From the NCBI GenBank assembly GCA_037721555.1, contig JBBJOI010000001.1, positions 279,694-343,693 on the forward strand: a DNA stretch of 64,000 nt. The letters are read 5' to 3'. Within the stretch, counting starts at the first letter, position 1, and each line of letters opens with the position of its first letter. A program made the position numbers and the translations under genes. This document shows positions 1-8,303 of the stretch, in pieces. The DNA is from Gaiellasilicea sp037721555 (GTDB taxonomy: Bacteria > Actinomycetota > Thermoleophilia > Gaiellales > Gaiellaceae). The notes under the pieces were generated by a model, which saw only the letters and a program-made list of their open reading frames with translations, searched no databases and was not told the DNA's origin.

Positions 1-780
<780 letters not shown>

Positions 781-799
781 CGCCTGAGTGTATTCCGAG

Positions 800-1093
800 C
801 TAGCTCATGTTCTCCGAGTCCAGGGCTACCTCGTACATCTGCACCGACGTGCGCTTGCCGCCCCCGGGCGGAGTCGCGTTGTTCATCAGCTCGTCCACCT
901 TGCGGAGATCGGCCTCGGTCTCGCAGAGCACCAGCCCCGCGCCTCGTCCGTTCTCCCGGTCGACGAGCATCATCGTGCGCACGACGTGCTGCCTCATCCC
1001 CATCTCATCCGTCTGCATCCGCCGTCGCACCTCGGCGATGCGCTCGTCCCAATCCTCGGTGGTCGCCTCGAACTGAGCGATCCGTACGTACAT
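800..1093 (-). CDS. small dimeric alpha/beta-barrel (ABM-like) protein
   Basis: A 97-residue protein with the look of a single antibiotic-biosynthesis-monooxygenase-like (dimeric alpha/beta barrel) domain: an N-terminal strand MYVRIAQFE, an amphipathic helix around residues 12-30, and a second strand/helix unit with METVDRENGR-like and ETEADLRKVDELMN segments. The family includes haem- or quinone-acting monooxygenases and many proteins of unknown role; no function can be assigned. The ATG at 1093 is preceded by a good GGGGAGGA ribosome-binding site 6-7 nt upstream. It lies just upstream of the glutamate dehydrogenase on the same strand. Confidence 0.6.
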   Translation of the reverse strand: MYVRIAQFEATTEDWDERIAEVRRRMQTDEMGMRQHVVRTMMLVDRENGRGAGLVLCETEADLRKVDELMNNATPPGGGKRTSVQMYEVALDSENMS

Positions 1094-1161
1094 CCTGTCC
1101 TCCCCGCGTCGGTTGCGAGCACCCTACGACGCTTTACGAGCCCGCGGCAAGGGCGCCGGAC

Positions 1162-1624
1162 CTACGTCTCGCCGTCCCAGAGGTCGAGCAGTAGCCCTGG
1201 CCGGCTCAGGAAGAGTGGCTTGCCATCGGCGCTTCGCGCGCCGACCTTGCCGCTGTTCAGGTACTCCACGACGTCCGGCTGGATCAACGTCGAGAGCATC
1301 AGAACACGGATCGGGGACTCCGTCGCGTTCTGCACCTGATGCGCGCCACCCTTGCCCCTGCGGAAGCAGACGACGTCCCCATCCGCCAACTCCTGCTCCC
1401 CTTCGAGAGTTCGCAGCGTGGGACGTCCGCGGAGAACCACCAGCCACTCCTCGTTCGCGTGGTGAGCGTGGTAGGCGCAGAGCCGGTCGCCGGGTCGAGC
1501 TCGTACATGGCTCCGCCGATCAGCTCTGCGTCGATGCGCCCGCCACTCACGCGTCCCTGCTGCGCCAGTCGGGGCGATCCTCGACGCGATCCCACTCAGC
1601 GCCGTTGAGGTTGAAGACCTTCAC
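1162..1624 (-). pseudogene. cupin-domain protein, broken by two frameshifts
   Basis: The minus strand encodes a recognisable single cupin domain only if three frames are joined. A GTG at 1624 opens VKVFNLNGAEWDRVEDRPDW, a second frame gives GGRIDAELIGGAMYELDP, and a third gives the metal-binding heart DRLCAYHAHHANEEWLVVLRG followed by the second cupin motif ending near 1162. The shift near 1490 is explained by one missing G in a CCGGG run; the other, near 1540-1550, is also a net one-base loss and comes with an in-frame TGA. The HxHx(3-4)E signature survives in the third frame. It is either a decayed gene or a doubly miscalled one; identity as a cupin is fairly sure. Confidence 0.7.
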
Positions 1625-1747
1625 ACGTTCACACCGCCAAGCCTAGAGCGCGCGGCTAGCCTCGGGGGGCTGGAACTTCCCGTCTAGGATCGTCTCGTCG
1701 CCCTTTCACCCGGGGCGGCGCGGCGGAAAGCGTCTCTCCTCCACCTC

Positions 1748-2401
1748 GTGGCCCGATCCCATTCTCACGACCACGGGCACGGCCCGCACACGCACGGGCT
1801 CGTCGACCGCTCGATCCTCCGCTCGCGCCGTGGGATCCAGGCCGTCCTCGCCAGTCTGGCCGTCCTCGCGGTCACGGCGGGCGCGCAGGCCCTCATCTAC
1901 GTCATCAGCGGAAGCGTCGCCCTTCTCGCCGACCTCATCCACAACGTCGGCGACGCTCTAACCGCAGTCCCGCTCGCGATCGCGTTCGCCCTCCGCTCAG
2001 AACGCGCAGAGCGTTACGCCGGGCTCGCGGTCGTCCTGGCGATCTTCGTCTCGGCCTGCGTCGCAGGCTACGCGGCGATCAACCGGATCATCCATCCAGA
2101 AGCACCCGATCATCTGCTCGCACTCGCTGCCGCCGGGGCGATCGGCTTTGTCGGCAACTACATCGCCGCGATCATCCGGACGCGAGCCGGGCGTAAGCTC
2201 GACAGCCGGGCGCTCGTCGCGGACGGCGACCACGCCCGCGCAGACGCCCTCGTCAGCCTCGCTGTGATCGGAAGCGCGGCCGTCGTCGCGCTGGGCTTAG
2301 AGATCGCTGACCCGCTCATCGGACTCGGCATCACCCTTGTCATCCTCCGGATCACCTGGCAGTCCTGGAACACCGTCCGCCACGGGATCGGCGCTCGCTG
2401 A
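1748..2401 (+). CDS. cation diffusion facilitator (CDF) family metal transporter, short form
   Basis: Membrane metal-ion/proton antiporter of the CDF family (Zn, Co, Cd, Fe or Mn efflux). The N-terminus is His-rich (HSHDHGHGPHTHG, residues 5-17), as in zinc transporters. Transmembrane segments follow. The two CDF metal-site motifs are present: DLIHNVGD (about residues 62-69, the HxxxD of TM2) and DGDHARAD (about 159-166, TM5). At 217 residues it ends right after the last membrane segment and lacks the usual cytoplasmic C-terminal dimerisation domain of about 80-90 residues. The GTG start has no clear ribosome-binding site; a slightly different start is possible. Confidence 0.85.
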   Translation: MARSHSHDHGHGPHTHGLVDRSILRSRRGIQAVLASLAVLAVTAGAQALIYVISGSVALLADLIHNVGDALTAVPLAIAFALRSERAERYAGLAVVLAIFVSACVAGYAAINRIIHPEAPDHLLALAAAGAIGFVGNYIAAIIRTRAGRKLDSRALVADGDHARADALVSLAVIGSAAVVALGLEIADPLIGLGITLVILRITWQSWNTVRHGIGAR

Positions 2402-2740
2402 GTCCTGCCGCCCGCCCGCGCCCAATGCCCGTTCGCGACCCGCACTAGCGAGCGTGGAGCCGCAGAGACGCCTATTGCGTGCGAATCGTAGTTCCCATCT
2501 CCCGTTGCCGAGAGCTCCGCGAGAGGAACGCTACGGCGTTCGACCGCCCGACGGGACCGGGTGGCTGGCGATCCCTCTGACGTCACTGCGAACTGATGTT
2601 CGCGCGGCTGGATCAGTTCGGGCGCCACACCCTCCGTGGGCTCGTGGCGCACCGGGTGTCTCGAGGATCCGAGGATCTACGCTTCGCGGCCTTGGTTAGA
2701 AGCACCGCGTTTCGCGGAACCGTCACACTAGGGCAACAGA
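2402..2740. other. non-coding gap of about 340 bp
   Basis: No convincing coding sequence on either strand between the CDF gene and the cyclic-nucleotide-binding gene. The only structure I see is a perfect 9-bp inverted repeat, CGAACTGAT ... ATCAGTTCG, with a spacer of about 14 nt near 2588-2620. It is not related to the dispersed repeat family found elsewhere in the window. Confidence 0.4.
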
Positions 2741-3472
2741 ATGGAGGTCGGGACACCGCAAAGATCGGCCTTGCTTGCGGGCGTGCCGCTGTTCGCGGGC
2801 CTGCCAGATGGGGCGCTGCGCGAGCTGGAAGGGGCCTTGGAGCCGAGAGTCGTGCGAGCGGGCGAGTGGCTCTTCCGCGAGGGCGAGGATTCGGATCGAC
2901 TCTGCGTTGTGCGCTCCGGTCGATTGCGTGTCGTGGTCGAGTCCGGCGAGGTCGCAATGGTCGCTCGTGTCGTCGGTCCCGGGTCCATGCTCGGTGAGCT
3001 CGGCGTCCTCACCGGCTCTCCGCGCTCGGCATCCGTCCAGGCCGTCCGCGACAGCGAGTTGCTCGAGCTCGGCGCCGCGGAGTTCGACTCGCTGCTCGCC
3101 CGCAGTCACGGGTTGGCCGTCAGGCTTGCGCGGCAGCTCGCGGTGCAGCTCCAGGCGAGCGGTGGCCTCGATCTGCCCGAGGCGCCGGCGGCCATCGTCG
3201 CGGTCGTCCCGACCCACGCGAGCCTTCCGATCGAGGGCTTCTGCGACGCGCTCCAGCGGACGTTCGCCGGGTGGGGACCGGTCGCCGTGCTCGACGGGCG
3301 AAAGGCCGACGCCGAGGCCAGAGACTCCCGCTACGGGCATGTCGTCGATCGACTCGAGCGCGAGCACGAGCACGTTCTGCTCGTCGATTGCCCTCTTGGA
3401 CTTCCCGAACACGGAAGAAAACTCTGCTACAGCACGCATCGCGGAGGTCAACTGCTACTAAGGCGAGGCTAG
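2741..3472 (+). CDS. cyclic-nucleotide-binding (CAP_ED) protein, truncated relative of NTE/patatin phospholipases
   Basis: A 243-residue protein. Residues 8-130 form a cyclic-nucleotide-binding fold: LFAGLPDGALRELEGAL, then REGEDSDRLCVVRSGRL, then the phosphate-binding-cassette-like segment GSMLGELGVLTGSPRSASVQA. Residues 145-220 (IVAVVPTHASLPIEGF ... VAVLDGRKADAEARD ... HEHVLLVD) match the linker that, in actinobacterial neuropathy-target-esterase-like proteins, leads to a patatin phospholipase domain. Here the reading frame leaves the family just after HVLLVD and stops about 25 residues later; no patatin domain (GxGxR, GxSxG) follows. Its last 15 bp overlap the convergent gene at 3458-4024. 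Probably a remnant; ligand binding alone may persist. Confidence 0.6.
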   Translation: MEVGTPQRSALLAGVPLFAGLPDGALRELEGALEPRVVRAGEWLFREGEDSDRLCVVRSGRLRVVVESGEVAMVARVVGPGSMLGELGVLTGSPRSASVQAVRDSELLELGAAEFDSLLARSHGLAVRLARQLAVQLQASGGLDLPEAPAAIVAVVPTHASLPIEGFCDALQRTFAGWGPVAVLDGRKADAEARDSRYGHVVDRLEREHEHVLLVDCPLGLPEHGRKLCYSTHRGGQLLLRRG

Positions 3473-4024
3473 TTCCTCGGGAACGAGGCGACCCGGCTTC
3501 TTCGCAACGACGCGCAGGCGCAGGCTGTAGGCCGCTTCTTCGTATTGAGTCGCATCTGCGGATCGCAAAAAAAGACTAAGCCCATAGGTGCCTGCCGCCG
3601 GAACCTGCCAGGTCACGTTCTTACCAGGGCCAAGCTCATAGGAGTTGCGTCCGAGCCCTAGGCGCACAGTCGTGTGGTGACGACGCAGGCTGAACATCGC
3701 AGTCTCCCCCTCCTTGACCGTCGCCAACGGAATGGGGCTGACGGTCCCATCCCCATGAAGACAGCTTCCGGTACCCGCAGGCTGCGGCGTCGCAGGCGGC
3801 GGCGGCGTTGGCGTAAGAAGCGTGAACGTGCAGCTCGTGGAGTAGCCGAACTTCAGCGAGACCACGCCCTGAGAGGTAGTCACGTAAGGCCGCTCTGGCT
3901 TCTTCGTAGCAGCGCTCGCTTGCGTCAAAAAGACAAGAGCCATGAGCACAAGAAGAGACAGCAAGGCGCGCGTCCTGGAGCGAAGGATGACAGAACGTCG
4001 CTCTAGTTTCCAGAAAGTTGACAA
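3458..4024 (-). CDS. secreted hypothetical protein
   Basis: A 188-residue protein with a positively charged N-terminus (residues 8-20) and a hydrophobic run ALLSLLVLMALVFLTQASA (about 20-38) that looks like a cleaved signal peptide ending ASA. The mature part has a Thr/Pro-rich stretch (LLTPTPPPPATPQP, about 69-82), two cysteines, and beta-rich segments near 110-175. I do not recognise a family. Base composition is less GC-rich than in neighbouring genes, which could suggest acquisition. It converges on the truncated cyclic-nucleotide-binding gene with a 15-bp overlap, so it may have replaced that gene's 3' end. Confidence 0.5.
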   Translation of the reverse strand: MSTFWKLERRSVILRSRTRALLSLLVLMALVFLTQASAATKKPERPYVTTSQGVVSLKFGYSTSCTFTLLTPTPPPPATPQPAGTGSCLHGDGTVSPIPLATVKEGETAMFSLRRHHTTVRLGLGRNSYELGPGKNVTWQVPAAGTYGLSLFLRSADATQYEEAAYSLRLRVVAKKPGRLVPEELASP

Positions 4025-4095
4025 ACGAGCCTTTGAGCCTACCCCCTAACCCTCTCCCTCTCTCAAAAACAGCGATATAGCAGGCCTTTGTGCGA

Positions 4096-4180
4096 TGCCG
4101 GGGGAGGGAGTCGAACCCTCACGGCCCGAGGGCCACCCGATTTTAAGTCGAGCGCGTCTGACCGGTTCCGCCACCCCGGC
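4096..4180 (-). tRNA. tRNA-Leu (anticodon UAA)
   Basis: On the minus strand the 85 nt fold as a class II (long variable arm) tRNA. The acceptor stem pairs GCCGGGG with CCCCGGC and has discriminator A. The anticodon stem CTCGA/TCGGG carries the loop CTTAAAA, giving anticodon TAA. The variable arm is a short GC hairpin (GGCCCTCGGGCC), and the T arm contains GGTTCGACT. CCA is not encoded. The long variable arm and UAA anticodon make it leucine. Confidence 0.95.
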
Positions 4181-4302
4181 GGATGACCCAGTCTATGACC
4201 CGCGCCGGAGGAAAATGAGAATCGGCGGGCGAAGCCTTAGGGATCCTGGCAGTGCAGGCTTGCCTGGCCACTTGCTGCGAATAACAGGGGCCAGCCATGA
4301 GT

Positions 4303-4995
4303 CTACGAGCCGGGTCCCAGCAGGTCCGGCGGGAAGCGCTCCGGCCCCTTGTACCGGTGCTCGTCGATGAAAGCCGAGAACGCCTCCTCGTCGAACTCCG
4401 TGCACTTCGCGAGGTAGCCGCGACCGTTGTCGGTCGTACCCCCCGTCCGCTCCGGCGCCGTCCAGGCCGTCAACGCGATCGTGTTCTTCGGCGTGAGCGT
4501 GGGCAAGGGCGCGACGAGGAGCCCATTTTCGTCCCTGTCGTAGAGCTCCCGGATCTGCGCGACCGTCTCGGCCGAGACACTCGGTCCGTAGTGGATGACG
4601 ATGCCGCCATGCTCGAGGTTGTGCACGGATCGGATCAGGGCCACGGGCGAGTCGTAGAAGCCCCAGATCGCAGGCCCCGGGTGGTGCGGCCCACTCGTCG
4701 GCGGCGCAGAGTTCCATTTCGGCTTTGCGTTCAGGTTCTGGAGGTGCGTGCCGTCTTGGTCGGGGAAGGTCTGCAGCGTGCAACCTGCGTCCTGAAGCGT
4801 CTGCCGTTCGTCCGGGGAGTTGCTCGACAGAAAAGTGGCGCCCAGGATGAGCGCCGCCGCAACGAGAGCCGCGCCTAACCCGAGGAGAAGGTTCCGGCGC
4901 CGGCGCGCGGCAACGGCAGGATCGGTCTGCGTCTGTCGCCGTTGCGGCGACTGCGGACGTCTCGGCGGATTGGGAACACGATCTTTGCGGGCCAT
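4303..4995 (-). CDS. DUF3105 family membrane-anchored protein
   Basis: A 230-residue protein with a basic, Pro/Arg-rich cytoplasmic tail (residues 1-35), one transmembrane segment (LLLGLGAALVAAALILGATF, about 36-55) and an extracytoplasmic domain. The domain shows DUF3105 hallmarks: a Cys in DAGCTLQTF, the stretch SAPPTSGPHHPGPAIWGFY, and VHNLEHGGIVIHYGP, where conserved His residues suggest metal or redox binding. The family is widespread in Actinobacteria and has no assigned function. The ATG at 4995 is the natural start. It is divergent from rmuC. Confidence 0.85.
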   Translation of the reverse strand: MARKDRVPNPPRRPQSPQRRQTQTDPAVAARRRRNLLLGLGAALVAAALILGATFLSSNSPDERQTLQDAGCTLQTFPDQDGTHLQNLNAKPKWNSAPPTSGPHHPGPAIWGFYDSPVALIRSVHNLEHGGIVIHYGPSVSAETVAQIRELYDRDENGLLVAPLPTLTPKNTIALTAWTAPERTGGTTDNGRGYLAKCTEFDEEAFSAFIDEHRYKGPERFPPDLLGPGS

Positions 4996-5069
4996 TTCGG
5001 CGGCGACTGTACCAGTCGCACCGGAGGTTCCCGCTGTCGTCCGACGGCAGCTCTACCGTTCGTTGGCCC

Positions 5070-6326
5070 GTGATCTATCTGGCGCTCATCATCGGACCGG
5101 CGCTCATCATCGGACTCGCTCTCGGCGCGCTCGCTGTGTGGTTGTTCTTGTCGCGCCGACTCGTGGAACGCGAGCGCGAGCTCTCGACGACGCGAGCGGA
5201 GCTCGACGTTGAGCGACGGAGCTTCGACCACAAGGTCGTGCACGCCGTGCAGGCTGCCTCGACCGAGGCCTTCAGGGCGAACAACACCGCCTTCCTGGAG
5301 CTGGCCGAGACGAAGCTGAGTAGTTACGTCCGTCCGCTGAAGGAGTCGCTCGAGAGGGTCGACGGCCAGGTGCGAACGCTCGAGCAGGCGCGTCAACACG
5401 CCTTCGGAGCGCTGAAGCAGGAACTGACCTCGCTCCACGAGGGACAGGAGCGGCTTCGGAGCGAGACCGGCAACCTGGTCACGGCACTGCGTGCGCCTCA
5501 CGTTCGCGGCCGCTGGGGCGAGGTTCAGCTGAAGCGCGTCGTCGAGGCGGCAGGAATGTTGGAGCATTGCGACTTCGTCCTGCAATCGACGACGCGGGAC
5601 GACGAGGGAGCGCTCCTGCGCCCCGACCTGATCGTCCGGCTCCCGGGCGGGAAGCAGGTGGTCGTGGACGCGAAGGTGCCGCTCTCGGCCTACCTCGACG
5701 CGTGTGGTGCGGAGGATCCCGACGCGCGCCGCGGTCACCTCGAAAATCACGCCCGCCAGCTCCGCGATCACGTGGGCAAGCTGGCTGTGAAGTCGTACTG
5801 GAAGCAGTTCGAGCCATCCCCGGACTTCGTGATCATGTTCCTCCCCGACGAGGCCTTCCTCCGGGCTGCACAAGAGCACGACTCCTCTATCACCGAGGAT
5901 TCCTGGCGGATGAACGTGATTCCGGCATCCCCCACGAACCTTTTCGCGCTGTTGCGAACGGTGGCGGCGACCTGGCGGGAGGAGACGGTCGCCGAAAGTG
6001 CACGCGAGGTGCACGCGCTCGGCCAGCAGCTCTGCGACCGACTGAGCACGCTGGCCGGCCACGCCGACCAGCTGGGCCGCAGCCTCACGAGCGCGGTCGG
6101 GCACTACAACAAGACGGTTGCGACGCTCGAGACCCGGGTGCTCGTGACCGGGCGGAAGCTGCAGGAACACGGCATGACCGGGGAGCGGCTTCCCGAGCTC
6201 GCCCAGCTCGAGTCGCAGACCCGTCGGGTGCAGGCACCCGAGCTCCTGGCGTCAGCCGACGAAGGCGCTCGCGAGCAGCGCCAGTCGCAGCTCGACCTCG
6301 CGCCCCGCGCGCTCGACGCCGCCTGA
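5070..6326 (+). CDS. rmuC: DNA recombination protein RmuC
   Basis: RmuC-family protein thought to limit recombination at inverted repeats; it is membrane-anchored with a nuclease-like fold. An N-terminal transmembrane helix (about residues 1-27) contains a short duplicated unit, ALIIGP-ALIIGL, from a 15-nt direct repeat in the DNA. A coiled coil covers about 30-135. The core follows, with the family signature GRWGEVQLKRVVEAAGM near 150 and the PD-(D/E)xK-like segment RPDLIVRLPGGKQVVVDAKVPL near 188-210. Length, 418 residues, is normal. It starts with GTG at 5070 and diverges from the DUF3105 gene. Confidence 0.93.
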   Translation: MIYLALIIGPALIIGLALGALAVWLFLSRRLVERERELSTTRAELDVERRSFDHKVVHAVQAASTEAFRANNTAFLELAETKLSSYVRPLKESLERVDGQVRTLEQARQHAFGALKQELTSLHEGQERLRSETGNLVTALRAPHVRGRWGEVQLKRVVEAAGMLEHCDFVLQSTTRDDEGALLRPDLIVRLPGGKQVVVDAKVPLSAYLDACGAEDPDARRGHLENHARQLRDHVGKLAVKSYWKQFEPSPDFVIMFLPDEAFLRAAQEHDSSITEDSWRMNVIPASPTNLFALLRTVAATWREETVAESAREVHALGQQLCDRLSTLAGHADQLGRSLTSAVGHYNKTVATLETRVLVTGRKLQEHGMTGERLPELAQLESQTRRVQAPELLASADEGAREQRQSQLDLAPRALDAA

Positions 6327-6352
6327 CGCGCCGGCCGAGCTAGAAGCCCGAG

Positions 6353-7495
6353 CTAGAAACGGAGCACCGCTCCGATCCCTTCGACAGGGTCGAGATCCTG
6401 TCGATGCTCGACCGCCCAGACGTTGCCGCCGTTCGCGAGCGTGAGCCGGACGGCGAGGTCGAGGCCGTCGTCGCGCGGCTCCGGCGTCGTCCCGTCGAGT
6501 GGGCACGCGCGGGCCTCCAACGATGCCCGCCCGCACGCCGGGCATCGGAACGCATCCTTCGCGACGCCCTCCTGGTAGAGCAGCGTGTCGATACGCGCGT
6601 CCGAGGCCGCCTCGAGCGTCTCTTGCCAGCCCGATGCACCCCGCCCGCCGCGACCGACCTCCTCCCGCCAGCGATCCACGAGCTGGCTCTCGCACTTCTC
6701 CCGCCACCCTTCGAGGAGGGGTTCGATCACCTCCTGGAGCTCCGACGGACCGGCGTGTTGCTCGGCGGTCGCCCAACCGACGATCGCGTCGGAGACATCC
6801 GACGCCAGCACCTCGCTGAACTCGTGGCGCACATCGTCCGAGCAGACGACGACGATTCGCGGACGCCCCTGCCGGCGGAAGAGCTGCTCCAGCTCCGCCG
6901 CGACGTTCTTGTAGTGCTCGTGGGCCGCGTTGTCCACATGTCCCTGCGAGCGTGCTTGCGACCAACCACCCTGATCGTGGCGGTTGGGCGCAACCTCGGT
7001 CCGGTCTGCGATGTTGGCGAGCCGACCGCCCCTGAGCGCGAGCAGCCGCCCTACCTCCCGGTTGACGACGACGACGAGCGCTCCCTCCCCCCGTCCCACC
7101 AGGGGCACGAGCGGCGCGAGCAGGAAGTCGTCGGCGACGCGAATCGTGTCCGGTACGGGCATCGGGAGCGGAAGTGTGTGCCAGGCGTTGTCGAGCCCCG
7201 CGGAGAAGACAGCGAGCCCGAGGGCGCCGTCGCGGTCGAAGTCGGCGTCGAAGAACTGCTCCAGCCGCTCGAAGTCGGCCTTCAGGCCCTGCCGGACCTC
7301 GTGGGTCAGATCGTCCCTCGTCGCGCCGTGGGACTTTGCGCCCGCATCGAGCAGCGAGCGCACCCGTGTCGCGAGCTCCCGCGCCGTCGGCGTCAGGCCC
7401 GGATCGAGATCCAGGTAGAGGCTGATCGCGCAGCCGTTCTGCGCCCGGAAGCTCGCGAGCTCCCGCAGCGCGTCCAAGTTCACCGTCGTCGCCAT
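6353..7495 (-). CDS. BaeRF10-type (bacterial archaeo-eukaryotic release-factor-like, Rv2629-like) protein
   Basis: A 380-residue protein of the Vms1/eRF1-like superfamily found in actinobacteria. The N-terminal domain (residues 1-130) begins LRELASFRAQNGCAISLYLDLDPG. The central domain carries the family motif HDQGGWSQARSQGHVDNAAHEHYKNVA-type segment (about residues 172-198), whose QGGWSQ corresponds to the GGQ loop of peptide-releasing factors. The C-terminal region ends with a two-Cys-pair zinc ribbon (CPACGRASLEARACPLDG; the fourth ligand is not a Cys). Members are suggested to act at stalled ribosomes or as translation-stress factors; the exact role is unproven. The next 200 bp upstream contain repeat copy A. 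Confidence 0.75.
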   Translation of the reverse strand: MATTVNLDALRELASFRAQNGCAISLYLDLDPGLTPTARELATRVRSLLDAGAKSHGATRDDLTHEVRQGLKADFERLEQFFDADFDRDGALGLAVFSAGLDNAWHTLPLPMPVPDTIRVADDFLLAPLVPLVGRGEGALVVVVNREVGRLLALRGGRLANIADRTEVAPNRHDQGGWSQARSQGHVDNAAHEHYKNVAAELEQLFRRQGRPRIVVVCSDDVRHEFSEVLASDVSDAIVGWATAEQHAGPSELQEVIEPLLEGWREKCESQLVDRWREEVGRGGRGASGWQETLEAASDARIDTLLYQEGVAKDAFRCPACGRASLEARACPLDGTTPEPRDDGLDLAVRLTLANGGNVWAVEHRQDLDPVEGIGAVLRF

Positions 7496-7532
7496 TCGAA
7501 CCTTTCTCTCGGACTGCGTTCGATTCTAAGAT

Positions 7533-7682
7533 CTTCTAACACGACGCCTCGTCAGGGTGCGATGGGTGGTGCGAGGCAAGGACGCAGGGAGCGTCCAGAT
7601 GAGACATCTGGACGCAACGGACGACGCCGCGTCGCGCCGCCCAGCGTGCCCCTGCCGGCTCAGGGTTTCATTGTGTTAGAGG
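7533..7682. repeat. dispersed hairpin element, copy A
   Basis: About 150 nt of non-coding DNA bounded by TCTAACAC (7535-7542) and its exact complement GTGTTAGA (7673-7680). The centre is a perfect hairpin: GCGTCCAGAT (7591-7600), loop GAGAC, ATCTGGACGC (7606-7615). The flanking arms are also loosely complementary (AGGGTGCGATGGGTGG against a right arm containing CAGCGTGCCCCT), so the whole element can fold as one long stem. The strings GACGCAGGGAGCG and GAGACATCTGG recur in copy D at 57.4 kb. It lies between the divergent BaeRF10 gene and the DUF488 pseudogene. Confidence 0.75.
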
Positions 7683-7715
7683 CTGTAAGCCTCGACACGA
7701 GGCTAGATTGCCTCG

Positions 7716-8176
7716 ATGCGCGTCGCGACGGTCCGCCACGGGACCCGATCGATCGACGGGCTGGTGGAGCTGCTCCGAGCTGCAGAGGTCGAGACGCTCA
7801 TCGATGTCAGGCGATTCCCCGGCTCACGACATCATCCCCAGTTCAACAAGCCCGCTCACGCCGACTCGCTCGCGGCGGCCGGGATCAACTACCGGCACTC
7901 GCTCGAGCTGGCGGCAGGCTTGCTGGCGAGCCTGGTGAGGATCGCTTCGGCTGCATCCGCGTCGCAGCCTTTCGCAGCTACGCGGCACGCACGACGACCC
8001 CAGACTGGCAGTCAGCGATCGCGGCGGAGCTCGCCCAGTCGGCTCCTGCCTTCATGTGCGCAGGACGCTCTGGCCGCGCTGCCACCGACCTGATCGCAAA
8101 ACTGCTCCACACGCAAGGCCACGAGGTCACGCACCTGCTCAGCTCGACGCGGCGGAACCGCACGCACCGTGGGTAA
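7716..8176 (+). pseudogene. DUF488 family protein, broken by at least three frameshifts
   Basis: DUF488 proteins are small alpha/beta proteins of unknown function. Here the N-terminal part (VATVRHGTRSIDGL, LIDVRRFPGSRHHPQFNK, AAGINYRH) is in one frame from an ATG at 7716. Around 7912-7918 the homology moves to another frame (RFGCIRVAAFRSYAAR ... SAPAFMCA). At about 8058-8080 the conserved TLWPRCHR segment is in the third frame. The C-terminus DLIAKLLHTQGHEVTHL is back in the second frame. The product cannot be made from this sequence without several corrections, so I call it decayed. It sits immediately after repeat copy A. Confidence 0.8.
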
Positions 8177-8303
8177 TCGCCGAGCATCGCGACGGCACCT
8201 CTTTCTCTGCGGCGAACGGTCGGTTAGCAGGAACACCGAGGAGGGCCGATTCGTTTTCTATGGTGAGACCAGAGACCAATCCGAGAAACGAGGGCGAAGA
8301 CCA

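Noticed and set aside
5078..5125. Short direct repeat in the rmuC start region considered as an insertion scar
   Set aside because: It encodes a repeated ALIIG unit inside the membrane anchor and keeps the frame; simple slippage within a hydrophobic helix is enough.
6404..8176. Plus-strand open frame of 590 codons spanning the BaeRF10 gene and the DUF488 relic
   Set aside because: Its first 430 codons are antisense to the BaeRF10 gene; only the final 80 codons are real DUF488 homology and are treated as part of the pseudogene.
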